Position numbers and translations under genes: made by a program. A stretch of 64,000 nt of DNA from positions 1 to 64,000 of the forward strand of contig JAPYMA010001186.1 in NCBI GenBank assembly GCA_035041965.1. The letters are read 5' to 3'. Positions 12,201 through 24,237 of the stretch are shown here, piece by piece. The notes beneath the pieces are model-generated. The model made no database searches. It had not been told where the DNA came from and saw only the letters and a program-made list of their open reading frames with translations. How positions within the stretch are numbered: position 1 is the first letter of the stretch; every line of letters begins with the position of its first letter. The DNA is from Anisakis pegreffii. Taxonomy: Eukaryota; Nematoda; Chromadorea; Rhabditida; Anisakidae.

Positions 12201-13500
12201 ATAGCTGATTACCATGTCACTGATACGGCACTCAAGTCGGATCTGTCAACGTTTCGTGAGGTGAGTGAGTGCGTATTCAAGTGAATGATTATCTAGTTAT
12301 TTATATGGTCTAGGTAAATGGAGGTTTTCAAGGAGTTTACTCGTGAATTTCGTTTATTTCATTGTCTGAAAATGATCATTACTTTAACAATAATTTGTAT
12401 GAATTCAGTAATAACCAATGTATTTGCTTGTATAATACTTAGTGGCTAATCATACATTCCGGGGAAATTAACGTACACTACCACCCCTCTCGTGTTATTG
12501 TTATGCTACTTTTTTAGTTAGTTGATTGAAAAATCACTCATTTCGTCCGAAGATTATGTTATTATTATGTTGTACTATTATACTATTATACTATCGATAT
12601 TTACAAGAGGGCAAACCCGCCAGAGTACCAATCAAGAAGCAATTGAAGGTAATGCTCATTCATTCAGACCCCGCCATCGAGTGGTAAAGACGACAAACGA
12701 AGTTCGAAGGTGTTCGCACTGGATTGTGAGATGGTGTATACGCCATATGGTCTGTCATTGGCACGAATCTCGGTGGTGGATATGAAAGATGAGTTGGTAT
12801 TGGACGTTTTAGTACGCCAGAAGCACAAGATTGTGGACTGCAATACGCGATTCAGTGGGTTGACCGAGGACCAGATTCAGGATGCTGAGTGCGATTTGCA
12901 GAAGGTTTGTTAATGTTGCTGTTGTTTTATTGTTGTTGTTAATATGTCCTGATTTAAGGCACAAGATAGATTATTCGAATTGGTAAACAGTGAAAGTATA
13001 CTGATCGGGCATAGTCTTGAGAGTGATCTGAAAGCAATGCGAATAGTGCACAATAATGTTGTGGACACATCGATTGTATACCCGCATCGATTGGGATTAC
13101 CTTTCAAAAGGGCGTTGAAAACGATAGCTGCTGAAGTGTTGCAGTTGATTATTCAGGAAGATGGTTAGTCGTTTATTATTTCTGTCTTCATTATTTTAAT
13201 TATTATGGTGTTCGATTGTTGCTGGAAGTGTTTTGTCAAAAATTTGGTAACGTGAGTAATTTCATTCGGTTCTACTGAAGTATTTTATCTGACAGTCGGT
13301 TGATTCGAGCAAAGACGTATCGCCTGGCTTGAGCGATATGAATTCATTGTAGGTGTTATCATTAGACACATTAATTGTTGTAGTATCAGAATTAAAATAT
13401 TTGAAATGAATGTTTTAAATTTTCAGTGAGTGGTCATGACTCAAAAGAAGATTCGAGCGCGTGCATGAGGTTAATGTTGAATAAAGTGAAACATGATTAG
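6256..13500 (+). CDS. REXO1: REXO1-family DEDDh 3'-5' RNA exonuclease
   Basis: Predicted RNA 3'-5' exonuclease of the REXO1/Rex1 type. Sixteen exons join without a frame break into about 935 residues: 6256-6517, 7285-7559, 7666-7827, 8084-8503, 8859-9005, 9291-9403, 9810-9936, 10242-10391, 10544-10670, 10855-10969, 11455-11609, 11902-12015, 12136-12260, 12668-12904, 12959-13163, 13427-13500. Order of domains: Asn-rich N-terminus (exon 1), Lys/Glu-rich coiled segments (exons 3-4), a REXO1-like middle (LKLMPLDPYAPSKVPYAIR), a cysteine-rich region (CCRCGAEF, CCSSDLTVKGCC), then the nuclease. The nuclease keeps all DEDDh residues: FALDCEMVY (Asp, Glu), IGHSLESDL (Asp) and GHDSKEDSSAC (His, Asp). 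The yeast family trims 5S rRNA and tRNA ends in the nucleus; the human protein also binds elongin A, so substrate here is inference. The start is the ATG at 6256, whose exon phase fits exon 2 exactly; an untranslated or coding exon further upstream cannot be excluded. Confidence 0.9.
7890..8010. repeat. Intronic dispersed repeat, copy 1
   Basis: Begins with AGAAGAAAATTGAACATTT and contains TTAGATAATAGATGCAAGCC then AGCTTGGCTC. The same blocks in the same order recur in the next intron (8568 onward). It lies wholly in the REXO1-like intron between exons 3 and 4. This copy appears to lack the CACCACTCGG segment seen in the others. Confidence 0.7.
8568..8790. repeat. Intronic dispersed repeat, copy 2, with tRNA-like B box
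   Basis: Contains AGATACAAGCCAGATCATAG, GGTACACCACTCGG, then at about 8757-8773 a segment that reads GAGTTCGATTCCCGT on the minus strand, matching the T-arm/B-box consensus of tRNA genes (GTTCGANNCC). No full cloverleaf can be drawn, so it is not a tRNA gene. A tRNA-related SINE or its relic is the simplest reading. Related copies lie at 7890-8010, 28725-28870 and 45990-46126. Confidence 0.6.
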
Positions 13501-15740
13501 GATTTGACTTAATATTGGTGAGTATGAAGGTGTTTCTTATTGTGCATATCGGTTAAGACTTGTCAGATTATTATTTTTTTATTAGTATCGTCGATGTGTT
13601 ATTGTGAATGTTATTATTACTATTACTGCTATTACAGTTACTGCTTATTATCAATATTATTATTGAAATTTTTGTTATTTTTTGAAGTGAATTGTGGTGT
13701 TAGCTTATTGTTATTGTAGTTCTCAAAAATATGTCAGCGTTGTTATTGCCGTGCACGATCTTTAGCAACTGAAAGCATTTGATTGTAATTATTTGTCGCG
13801 AAACTTTTATATGCTCATTTGAATATACGATGAATACATGACGGGTTCATGTGAAACTGAAAATTACTTTACTTTGTCACGCATCGTTTTGCAATATCCC
13901 ATTTCCGTGGTGTGTTCACTTCTAACATTTCTCATAGATAGTCTTAAGCAGTGGCAAAATGGGCAGAAGCGTGAAAGTGCGGTTGAACAGTGGAGTTTTT
14001 AGAAATTATCAATAGGATGAATGTTTTAGGAACACTTGATTTTTATTATTCACCATTGAAATTGAATGTGTCAGTGGAAGAGTTTTAGATGTCTCATTGG
14101 AATCCACTGATTTTAAGCTTGGGCTTAGATTCGAATTCAGTATATTTTGCATGTCTATGGCTCCTAGTTCGTTCAGAAATTTGAAATCTGAAACCGGTAC
14201 TGTCAAAGTTTAGTGTCTTTGAATGTGGTAATATTGTGATGACGTATATCTTGGTGTTCTTTTATTGGTTTCGTTGAATCGTTATTGTCTTAGCAATCGG
14301 TTTCATCCTATGAAGGAGTCTTTTTCAGTTTAACATCTTATTCATTCAGATACTCTCAATTAATATAATGAAAATAGATAGATAGATTTTTAAAATGGAT
14401 TCAGTTGAGGATGTTAATTCTATTGTTGATGTTAAAGGATGTTAACTTGTTTTGCTCCTACTTAATGAAGTTCTATACTTACTCTCAAATGGTGTTGATC
14501 GCATACTGTCTGCGTCTGCTTGAAGTAGGCCTCTGAACTCAGGGCCTGCCGTTCATTTCACACTCTTGCAATATCCCATTTCCGAGATCATTCTATGAAC
14601 TTTTTCCTGTGCTTCAGCAAAATTAATGTCAAATAAGTCATTAATCTCATCCGATCTTATCATCAGAGCAGTTAACGATAGTGATGCATTTGCTCACTGA
14701 TCAGCATACGGTTACTGTTTTTGTTTATTTGTTAAATTAGGTTCTGATTGCGTTGTAGAAGTACTTTTGTTCAACTTTATGGCAACGAAAAGCTCTTCAG
14801 TCCAATTCGATATTACCTCTGGGTAGATTATGTTCATTCCCAGAGAACAAAAAGCTTCATGACCAGTTTAGTTCCGAACCTGATTCAAGCCAAGCGAGTG
14901 GAATTGAGTCAAAGGGTATCACTGATCTTTTCATAACGGATATGAATGATGATTTGCTTTTATCGTGTTTGGTTATCGCTATGTACGTGTTTTCAGTCTT
15001 ATGGATGTTTGAATCTCTCGAATTCGTTAGTTGGTGTAACAGTAATGATAATACGAGTGATAGTGACCGTTGTAACAATTTGCTCTTCTTGTAATAATGT
15101 ACGTTCGGATGTGATGAATTAATTGGTGTTATTGCTGCAGTAATTGAATATCAGTTTGTTTGTGTTAAAATATGTATATGTTATTGAATAGAACGTGTGC
15201 AGATTGTTGTTATTGAGGTTGTAATTGTAATTTGATGATGGTTATCTGATCAGTTTTGTTTGTTGATTTTTTGATGTGCAAGAATAAAATTGGTTTGATT
15301 TTATAATTGTATCTAAGGATCTATTCGATGACTATATGAAGCAGTACGGATTTATTTGAATATACCGTTAAATATAATTTCTTGAGTATTACTGCCATAT
15401 CTATTGCAAAGCCAACAATGGTTATTACTGGTAATTACAGTCTCAATTTTAGCAATGTTTTTTGCTTTTTTGGTTTGTCTTTAGCCTCGTCCATTTGGGT
15501 TAGACTGAGTTTCAAGATTAGTCTTGTTGAGGTTCACTGTTAGGTTTAGGCTTAAGCTTTGGATGATAGAAGAGTGAATTGCGTTAGGTTGATGCTGGCT
15601 ACTTGGGCGATTTCCTAATAACTTTACCTTTGTTCGTACGCAGATTTGATTCATTTTATTGTCGTATATTCGGAATCGTAAAGTTTAAGGCTGATTGAGA
15701 AAATATATACATATATTGTTGTTATATTTAGCATGTAAAT
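13501..15740. other. Intergenic region between REXO1-like and AGK genes
   Basis: No gene recognised. TTGCAATATCCCATTTCCG-like sequence occurs twice (near 13890 and 14568), and there is ATT/ATC-rich low-complexity DNA near 13570-13690. At 15540-15560 there is TTTAGGCTTAAGC. With over 2.2 kb to the next start codon on the same strand, an SL2-type operon is unlikely. Confidence 0.5.
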
Positions 15741-18700
15741 ATGATCGTTGATAAAATTTCGAAATTTGGCAAAACAATTTACGATCACAAAAAGAAGGCT
15801 ATAGCCGCTGGTGTGACGCTGATATTCCTTGGTAGATACTTGGAAAGAAACAGAAGGTATTCGTTGCATTTGCTTTGTTGAACCTATGACTTTAGCCCAG
15901 CGTATAGCAGTGGTGCTCAATTATGAGGTGACTGTCTTCTGAAGTGTCCTAGAATTAGATTGAGCAGTGACCCTTGTTCAAGGCCCTGGAATGTAGGCAC
16001 GATTGTGCAAAGAAACAATTCACCCTTGATACTTTTGAGTACGTTACATATCACTTGGAATATATTGTTCTCATCTGAAAACTGGTGAATTTGTAGCAGT
16101 CCTATTGCGGTTTATTTTGGATGTTCAGCGAATTGGTTATAACCATGTGCATTAAACTGCTCTTGTAGGGTCCACAATTGAATTAGTCTTTCATTAAAAC
16201 CAATTAGCAGACGAACCGCGATACCATGATAATACGGAATGATTTCTAATACAAAACGCTCTGCCTATATACAGTGTTGTTGTTTATATACCGATCAAGC
16301 ATTTAGATCAATATTCATATCACCGATTGATACTTGATCATATAGATCATATCACAACAACTGGTATGAATGAACTTGTCATGAATATAATGTTGGGCGA
16401 TAAGGAGCAACTAGGGGACGGGCGCTGTGGGAAACATCGAAAATACAGTCGATGCGTTGAAGAATACTGGGCACGAGGATAGGGTTCCCGAAACTGGCCA
16501 TTGCCCGCAACGTATCATATTATATAAAGAGATTATCATGTGACAGGGATGCATGCATTCGAGCCGCGTACTGTCGAGAAGCATCCAAATACGGTCTGCA
16601 AACCGTATCGCCTGATGATCGCCCGCGAAGGGTGTCGGTGCTGATCAATGCCAGTGCGAATGATCGATATGTGTATGATAACTTCAAAACAAACGCTTTA
16701 CCTCTACTCAACTTGGCTGGTCTCGAAGTGACTCTGATTAGGGTCAGTTTTATATCAAAAACCACATTGCTTTATCAGCATTTGAGGTGTGCTACTCTTA
16801 GGTTGCGAAAACAATTGTTAATAAATAGATAGAAGGGTTTATTGCTACGTATAATATATACAAACAATAATACAACATAAAAGGCACAGCGGAGGCTCTG
16901 ACATCATGCTGGATTGGAAAAAGTAAAAATAACAAATAGGAAAGGTGGATTAAAAAATTGAAATATAAATGTAGTTCTCACTGTGTGAAATATGATACAT
17001 AAGGCAAGGTTTAGGATAGATTTTAATATGATAAAATGATTTTAATATAATACAGATAAGAAGGTTTATGTGTGAATCAGAGAACATTTTATTAATTTAT
17101 TCATTAGAATATTTTGCTTCAGAACGTTCTGTTAATTAGAGAACATTTCAATTTATTCCCCTATACGATAGAGTTGTTATTCTATCGATTAAAGGCCGAA
17201 GACGAAGACCAAACTGAAGCAGTCGCAGGCGCACTAGACTCTGCTGAAGCTGACGCGTTGTACATTGTCGGAGGAGACGGTACAGTGAGTAGGGTGTTGA
17301 CTGGGATATATCGTAATCGTAAGGACGCGGTATTACCGGTCGGTATATTTCCGGGTGGTAATGAGAATCGCTTCTTGAGCGGAATTGTAGCGCAGGTTTT
17401 TTGTAAGTTTTGATTTAACAATTGAATCGTATCTTTTGAGCAATTGAATTAATTCATGTCCATTTGCGATTGCTCATAGAGTTTTACTTGTGGAATTGTA
17501 GCAAAGGTTTTGTTGGTTGAGCAGGTCGGAATGATCAACGCTGAGGTGTGAGTTTGTGCACTGAACGTGTGATACGATAGTTTGCGTTTTGAACCAATCT
17601 TGATATGAAATGAGAGAACAGAAGGCGGCCAACGTCCGGTTCGAATTTTGTGATCTCAAAAATTTTTTTTTGAAATGAAAGAATAGACTTATTATTGTCA
17701 TTAGTACGAGTAGTTCTCGTGCTAATAAGTATGGGTCGTAGACAAACAGACGAAGTGTGCAGAGTAAATAAGAGGTTAATTCTGGATTATTGTTAGGCTT
17801 TGTGCTACATTATCATTCAAGAGTGTTTATATTTGCGATCCGTTCAAACAACGGTACCCGGAAATTTTACCTGAAGACGTTTTGCCTAAGGACAGTTTGC
17901 TTATTAGGCAAAATATTCGTTAAAAACCGTCCGTTAGGCAATGCGTCTTTAGAGAAATTGTCCTTAGGCAAAACGTTTTTTAGCAAATTTGCGGTCACGG
18001 ATACAACGTGATAACAATTTGAATAGCACATCACTGTTGTATGTTTTACACATTCACCTATGTAAGGTTCGTGCTGCCTCATTACTCAAATTGTAATTGT
18101 TGTCTGCAGGCGAACGTGACGATGTGCGAAGGTATTGTGAGAGCGCGATGGCATTAATTGAAGGGAACAAACGTGAAGTGTATGTCGCTCGCTGCAGTTT
18201 GGTAACTGTTTTAGTGCTTATTCTTGCACAGAGTATTTCTCGAATACAAGTTCATCACATGAGTCTGGCGAAATGAATGACTCGTGCAGTGTTCGCTGAA
18301 CACCAAAGTGCTTGAATTTTGAGTGGAGACCAAGCGATAGATTGAATTTGCATGTTGGCGAGCCTTTATCAACCCAATCAGGGACTAAACTTTGATTCAT
18401 CACATGACGAGTCCGCCTCAGCAGGGGCTTTCAAAAGTGACGCTTTTGACAGAGTAATATTCGAATGTTGTCCTCACTGCAGTCTCATATGAACAAAATC
18501 CAAGGAAGCATTGTTGAAATATTTTTGTTTTTGTTGTAATCTTTATCAGAGAGATATTACAGGATGGTTTCAATGACAGCGATTATCACCAAAAAGACAT
18601 ATACGGTCTATCAGATGTGAATGCTGGCTGGTTTTTACATGCAGAGATGAGGAAGAGAAAACTGTGGTATTGGGGTGCGTTAAGGAGGAGATTCGCGTAT

Positions 18701-20157
18701 TTTTGGGAGATGGTTAAGGTAAATTGTCCGTGATTTTTTATTATCTTCCTCAGGTGTAACCACCAATGACTAATTTAAACAAAACACGATTGCAGCGTTA
18801 TCCAGAACCAATGGAACTGCAGATAAATTATGAGGAATATTGCGAAGGATGCAATAAATGTCGAGGGGCATCACTTAATCAAACACCAAAAACAGAAAAG
18901 AGATGGTGGCATTACCTGATTGGTACGCCTAAATATAAGGTTCGATCCTCATCTTTTGAAATTAGCCATCCTATTAAAACGTACTATATTTTGGTAACCT
19001 TTTTTTATAAACGATAAAGGTAAGAAATGTTTGAAGTGGCGATTCATATCGTTAGAATATAATCTAAGCATGTTTTATAAATCTGAAGAGATACACGAAT
19101 TCAATGTGATCTAGGGTGCTGAATTTTGTTATGTTTGAGAGTGTTCGAACATGGGGTTGATATTTATCGTATTTATTAATCGCAGAATTTTGCATTTACA
19201 TATTCCGCAAATGAATGTTCTGCAAACTTCAAATTAAATCATACAGATTATTATTTTCAATGTTATGCAGATGAGTAATTGTTATGAAGTAAAAACGGTA
19301 TGAATAGGTTACAATGAATTCATTAACTGGCATTGACGGTTTATTGATGAGAAAATTTGTTCAGAGAGAATAAAGTGAGACTACTGGAGAAGTGAAATTT
19401 GCTGTGGTGCTTTTTGACGGTGGAAAAAGTCAAAGAATGACATAATGTTTATTGCTAGAGCGAGGGTTTGTTTACTTGCAGGATGAAAGTGAGAATAAAA
19501 GTAAAAAAGATTATTCGTCAGTAACAAACGAGAACTGCGGCAAAACACATGAACTGCGGGTGAATGCTAAGGATCTATATATCGATCACGAACAGCAACA
19601 GGTCAGCTTATTTATTCGAACAATATTTCGTTTCGGGCAGCATTCACCCTCGTTTATCGTGTACAATAATCAATGTGAATACAAAGATAATAGTGTTCAT
19701 GCATCATCAACATTAATTGAGGCAACAATATAATAACAACAACAGTAGTAAAAATGTAATGATAACAACAGAATGATACCTAAAGGACTCAAGTATGATT
19801 CGAGTACGTTATGGAGGCTCGCAATCAGGTCGTATGGACATAATGCGCGATGGATGGAAACGTTGTAAGGCGGATGCGATGGCCGTAACACCAGACGCAT
19901 CGTTCTATGAGAATGACTTGAAATGTCGATCGGTGCAATTTGCATTTCTGAGCGTTCCGAAGATCATCGAACGTTTTGCGCTGTTTGGTGACGAAGTGAA
20001 ACTGGGTGACGGTGCGAAAGAAAACGAGACCAGTGAGGAGATATCGAATAAGAAAGTAAAACTTGAAACGACCGACAAGAAAATCGTTGTGTATTTACCG
20101 AAAACATTACGGTGGAGTTTGGATGAGATACGAAATAGTCAGGCTGAGGTTCTTTGA
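15741..20157 (+). CDS. AGK: Acylglycerol kinase, mitochondrial (AGK / multi-substrate lipid kinase)
   Basis: AGK phosphorylates monoacyl- and diacylglycerol with ATP to give lysophosphatidic and phosphatidic acid; in vertebrates it sits in the mitochondrial inner membrane and also belongs to the TIM22 import complex. Eight exons join in frame to about 467 residues: 15741-15856, 16547-16742, 17195-17402, 18110-18201, 18563-18718, 18796-18939, 19482-19601, 19786-20157. A short basic, then hydrophobic N-terminus (AIAAGVTLIFLGRYLE) fits a mitochondrial anchor. The lipid-kinase core follows: VSVLINASAND, the nucleotide-binding GGDGT (exon 3), FPGGNENRFL, then GWFLHAEMRKRKLWYWGALR and a C-terminal segment ending VVYLPKTLRW. 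Human AGK is 422 residues; the extra length lies mainly in the linker and near the C-terminus. The exon 8 acceptor (CTAAAG) is weak and is the least certain border. The stop is 417 bases from that of the convergent REXO2 gene. Confidence 0.92.
16155..16384 (+). repeat. 230-bp dispersed repeat, copy A
   Basis: Lies in AGK intron 1 and matches 52065-52308 in the same orientation. Shared blocks in order: TTGTAGNGTCCACA, ACAAAACGCTCTGC, TATATACAGT, TATATACCGATCAA and GATCATATCACAACAA. No open frame runs through it. Type of element unknown; no clear terminal inverted repeat is visible. Confidence 0.8.
17852..18000 (-). mobile_element. MITE with repeated TTGCCTAA motifs, copy 1
   Basis: Starts CGGTACCCGG and contains several TTTTGCCTAAGGACA / TCCGTTAGGCAA type motifs in both orientations, so the whole element can fold back. 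It is the reverse complement of the element at 34237-34401, with the CGGTACCCGG end matching. It sits in AGK intron 3 (17403-18109). At about 150 bp it has no coding capacity. Confidence 0.8.
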
Positions 20158-20573
20158 TTGCTGAAGTGTGTCATCAACTGATAATTGAATCTGCGTTATC
20201 ACTTTCGTCTGAAGAAGACTATGCCCCCGTCCTCTTCTCTACTTCACTCCACACCCCCTCTGATTACTGATCGTAATCTCTATGTTATATTGTCGAAGTC
20301 ATTGGGCATGATTTCATTTATAGGTATTGCTGTAATGCAACCTTTCCGGTTTTTTGGATATCGTAGGCAGTCGAACAATACGGCGTATGACTTAATCAAA
20401 AAACATTTATATCATAATCTTAAAAATTTTTTTGAGAATGTTACCGTACGCTTTTAGAAGGCTCTTTCATTGAATATATTTTCAATGTATTTAGTGAGCA
20501 GATCATTAATTTCTTATTAAAACTAAACTATATACAATGGTGAAAAATCGAATCGAACTTTCAAAATGAGTAA
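20158..20573. other. Convergent 3' region between AGK and REXO2
   Basis: About 415 bases separate the two stop codons. It should hold both 3' UTRs, but I see no perfect AATAAA on either strand close to the stops. Nothing else is recognisable. Confidence 0.4.
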
Positions 20574-22589
20574 TTATGTAACGAAGTTATCACATTTAAA
20601 AATATTCGCCTTATACCACTTCAGTTCTTCAATACTTTCCTTGATATCGTCCAGTGCTCTGTGCGCATTCTTCTTACGAGGTATCAACGTATAAGCTAAT
20701 GGATTCCAACGCTTTACCAACTGAAAATTGAATTTTAGAGTCAGTCGTGAAATTGCTCAGCATTTATCTTTTGAAAAGGCAATTCGTTGGCCGAAAACTT
20801 GCTTCTTTCGGGAAAACTTTTCAAGATTCTGTTGAAAAATGAAATTTTTCATTGGAAAATTTAATTGCCGTGTCTGTTTATTGTTAGAACGATATTTGCT
20901 GGGTCGGAAGAAAAAAGTTTTCGCTTTGTTGAAGTTAAATGAACATTAGGATTCTTTGTAATTTTATTACTGTCATTGTTTTAGTGTTATACGTCCACAT
21001 TTTAACGACGAATACAATTAATTCTATTGTTATCTTCATCGACCTTCAGCTTGTTCTTATGACATACACTATGATCTGTTTAAAACATTCATAGGCCTGA
21101 TTATATTAAATGATGCGTTGATTCGTTGATGAATAGAAAGTGTTATCGATTAAATTCATATGAGAAAAGCCATATTTGAAAAACTTCAAATGGTATCATT
21201 ATCCTTTTGGAATATATTTGAATGTTTCGTGCGACTTTCAAATTTACTTTCAACTCGATATTCTCGAAGGAGTTATTTTCTGAAATAGTTACACGACAAC
21301 CAGCAGTGAACAACCGGATTCGCCTTATACAATAGTTATTATTAAGGAATATTCTGCTTCTGGACAGAAGTGAATCGTTGCACTGACCTCTTTAACTGTT
21401 GAAACGTCAACAGTACGATAGTGGAGGTGAGCACCCAAATTCGGCATATATTTATTGATGAAAATACGATCCATATAAACTGAGTTACCAGCCAAAACAC
21501 TTTGACCAGCTTCAGTGTGCCTTTTCAGAAAGGCTAATACCTGTCCAAGGGAATAGTCATTATTGAATCGATGTTATATGCATATTAGATTGTATTGTTG
21601 AACCTGATGTTAATATTGTTTTGTCACTAGAATTATTTCTGGTGTTGTTGTTACTATTATTCAATTTATACTGAAGAGTTAGTTCAAATTTAATATTGTT
21701 AAAATATTGCAAGCATAGAATCTTCATCTTAATTGATGGATGATGATTATTATTAGTTCTGGTATAGTTTCTATTGGGAAAGTGAAATAAAAAGTCACTC
21801 CAGTTGTTCAGAGATTGGTGCAAAAGATTATTATCGCTGGAAATTGAACCTGTGATTCAGCATTTTCAGTGTTTATGTTACTTGTTCGAATCCTCTCCGT
21901 TAAACCATTCATTTTAAAAGTTGTTTTACACCAATCGCTCATATTCGATAAAACATCTTCCGGCTGATTTATTACGAGATCTGGTCCTTCGGAGACAATC
22001 TTTAACATATTTATTTTATTATCACTACATCTTAGCCAACCGTAAGCCCATTATTCACCACGATCCCATAGGTTTTGATTGTTACTTTGGTCTTTTCATT
22101 GATTGAACAATCGTTCCAAATTGGGATCAAATCTTAGAGGGATTCCATACCCACGATTCCGTGTCCATAGACGTTTGGGAAGTTATTTTTAAGATTCGCT
22201 GGACGGTATCACTTGCAAAACGTGGAGGTTGTTTAGATCCGATTTTGGGATTTGATTAAGGCATGGTGATATTTGAGACTAGGATGGATGAGGCGTGCAA
22301 TACATCGATTCGGGCCTCAATTGTGGTTTGTTCAGGCAGAGCTGAGTGTGAAGCCAGGAACGCTTTTGTTGATAGTATCAGCAGAATTGTTTGTGAGATA
22401 TTCACGTGGTGTAAATATTATCGGTAATGAATGATCAAATGAACGAACACTGAGATCAGCTTCAGTGACAATGCAAGCAATTTCGACGATTCTATTCACA
22501 TTCACATCCAGACCAGTCATCTCACAATCGATCCATATCAATCGACCTGTCACTTTGCTTAATCCAGACGACAGTCTTTTTGCCATCAT
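20574..22589 (-). CDS. REXO2: Oligoribonuclease (REXO2), DEDDh nuclease
   Basis: Oligoribonuclease degrades two- to five-nucleotide RNA remnants to mononucleotides; in animals REXO2 works mainly in mitochondria and also in the cytosol. Four exons on the minus strand: 22449-22589, 21850-21999, 21388-21540, 20574-20720, giving 196 residues, the family's usual size. All DEDDh residues are visible: LIWIDCEMTGLD (Asp, Glu), LAGNSVYMDRIF (Asp) and KNAHRALDDIKESI (His, Asp). The joint of exons 1 and 2 gives DLSIVSEGPDLVINQP, lining up without gaps on human DLNILAEGPNLIIKQP, which supports the GTTCGT donor used. Exon 3 carries YMPNLGAHLHYRTVDVST. Two ATGs start the frame (22589 and 22586); the roughly 15 residues before the nuclease core are Lys/Arg- and Ser-rich, which could be a short mitochondrial signal. 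A longer N-terminus from an upstream exon is possible. Confidence 0.95.
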
Positions 22590-23874
22590 CGCAGTTGGAA
22601 ACGATTTAAAACGTTTGATTCTGTAAAATCTGAAAACATTCTTCGTCCACTTGAATAGGGTACGAATTATTGCGGTGGTAGTGACGGAACATTATTCAAA
22701 CCGATTCTTTAATATTACGGAATCCAAATCAGCATTCAAATTTTTCGCTCGGAATCCAACCGAACTGCATTCGGTCTGACCAGTCGAATTCCGTCGATTG
22801 CCATTACTAGTCTGAATGCGCAATGTTACACCTCGAAATACCCGTGTAGCAGAAGTTCGACAGTTTACGCATGGTTCAGATGTGCAAATTACTTAAAATA
22901 GAACTGAAACAGTACAAACAGTTTCCACTCCATATATTACCCAATCCTATCAAGCGATAAAGTAATCCTCCCGAGTCATTTGTCTAACAACCCAGAGAAT
23001 CCAACGAGACTGCCCTGTTCATAAGCCGAATCTGTGGCGTTCGACGGAAACAGCTTTTCGAAACTATTGCAGTGATCTATCGCTTTTGTCCTTCCATAAT
23101 TAATAAATCACCCGCTCACTCATTCTGATAATTCAAAACTCGTTAGAGCTCCCCAACGATAGTTTCATGATGAAAATTCATTTTTTGATCGTATTCGGCT
23201 TAAATTTAAAATTCAAATTTCTGAGCAAACTTAAAAATTGGCCACTTCTGCTGTTCGGTGGTTATACCCGTACACAAGCAGAAAGCGCATTGCCATGTGC
23301 GCTTTGGACCACGCCCGTTACGTTACGTGTTACTCGTCATACTGAACGAGTGACTTACAATCAGCTGATTTTGATAAATATTTATGAACACCGTCTAAAG
23401 AATGTGCATTGTCCATTCAATCTTTATTCGCAAAATAACCTCAAACTTGGCTAATTAAACCGCTTACAATAAGAAGCATCACGAACGAAATGATAGTGCT
23501 AACAGTAAATCAATGAGAAATAAGAAGTTATCATAAATACATCATTCGACTGCATGATGTCAGTCCAACTCCACATGAAGAAACTTATCAATGATAGAAC
23601 TTTCCTTTTACACTGACTATGAATTATTTCTAATCATCAGCTGCACTGCCTTATTAATTTTAAATCGTTGAAGCTCGTAATGTCAATCACTTTTATCTTA
23701 TCAAACTATCCCTATGATCATTTTCTCACTGATTCTCTGAGGGATAGATTCCCATATGATACTCAATGGCTTGTTGCCTAAACAATCTCCTGTCAATCAA
23801 ACTAATAATATTGTTATTAATTCATTCTAATAATTGAAATATCATTTTCAATTTCTTAAATTAGCAAGAAGCTT

Positions 23875-24110
23875 ACAATTAGGCTTAGGTCATTGCTTAG
23901 CCCAGTGATGAGGCTAACGCATTGGGATTGGGCTTAGCTCAGCGATGAGCTTAATGCATGGGCTTCGACAATTCGTCACCCTCAAGCATCTTGAAGCGTG
24001 ATCGCTGACCTGCACGAGTGACTCAATTGATTTTGAAAATTTATTCCACGAATATTGGAGTTCGCTTAAACTCAGGTCATTACTTAGCCCAGTAATGAGG
24101 CTTACGCTTC
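23875..24110. repeat. Dispersed TTAGCCCAGTGATGAGGC repeat, two copies
   Basis: CTTAGCCCAGTGATGAGGCT occurs at about 23897, is followed by a diverged GCTCAGCGATGAGC version, and recurs as CTTAGCCCAGTAATGAGGCT near 24083. Another copy is at about 5017. The flanks are rich in GGCTTAGG and AAGCTTA. These look like parts of an old dispersed family. Confidence 0.55.
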
Positions 24111-24237
24111 TCTGCGTATTGTCTTTTCTTTCCGACCACTTGTTCATCACATTGAACATTACCCTACTCAAATCTCAATACCATACAATACAATTCGCAG
24201 CTAATTCATCAAGTAACGCTTTTTACTTACCCAAGCG

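Noticed and set aside
6256..20157. REXO1-like and AGK genes as an SL2-type operon
   Set aside because: The 2.2-kb gap between stop and start is far longer than the usual few hundred bases of nematode operons.
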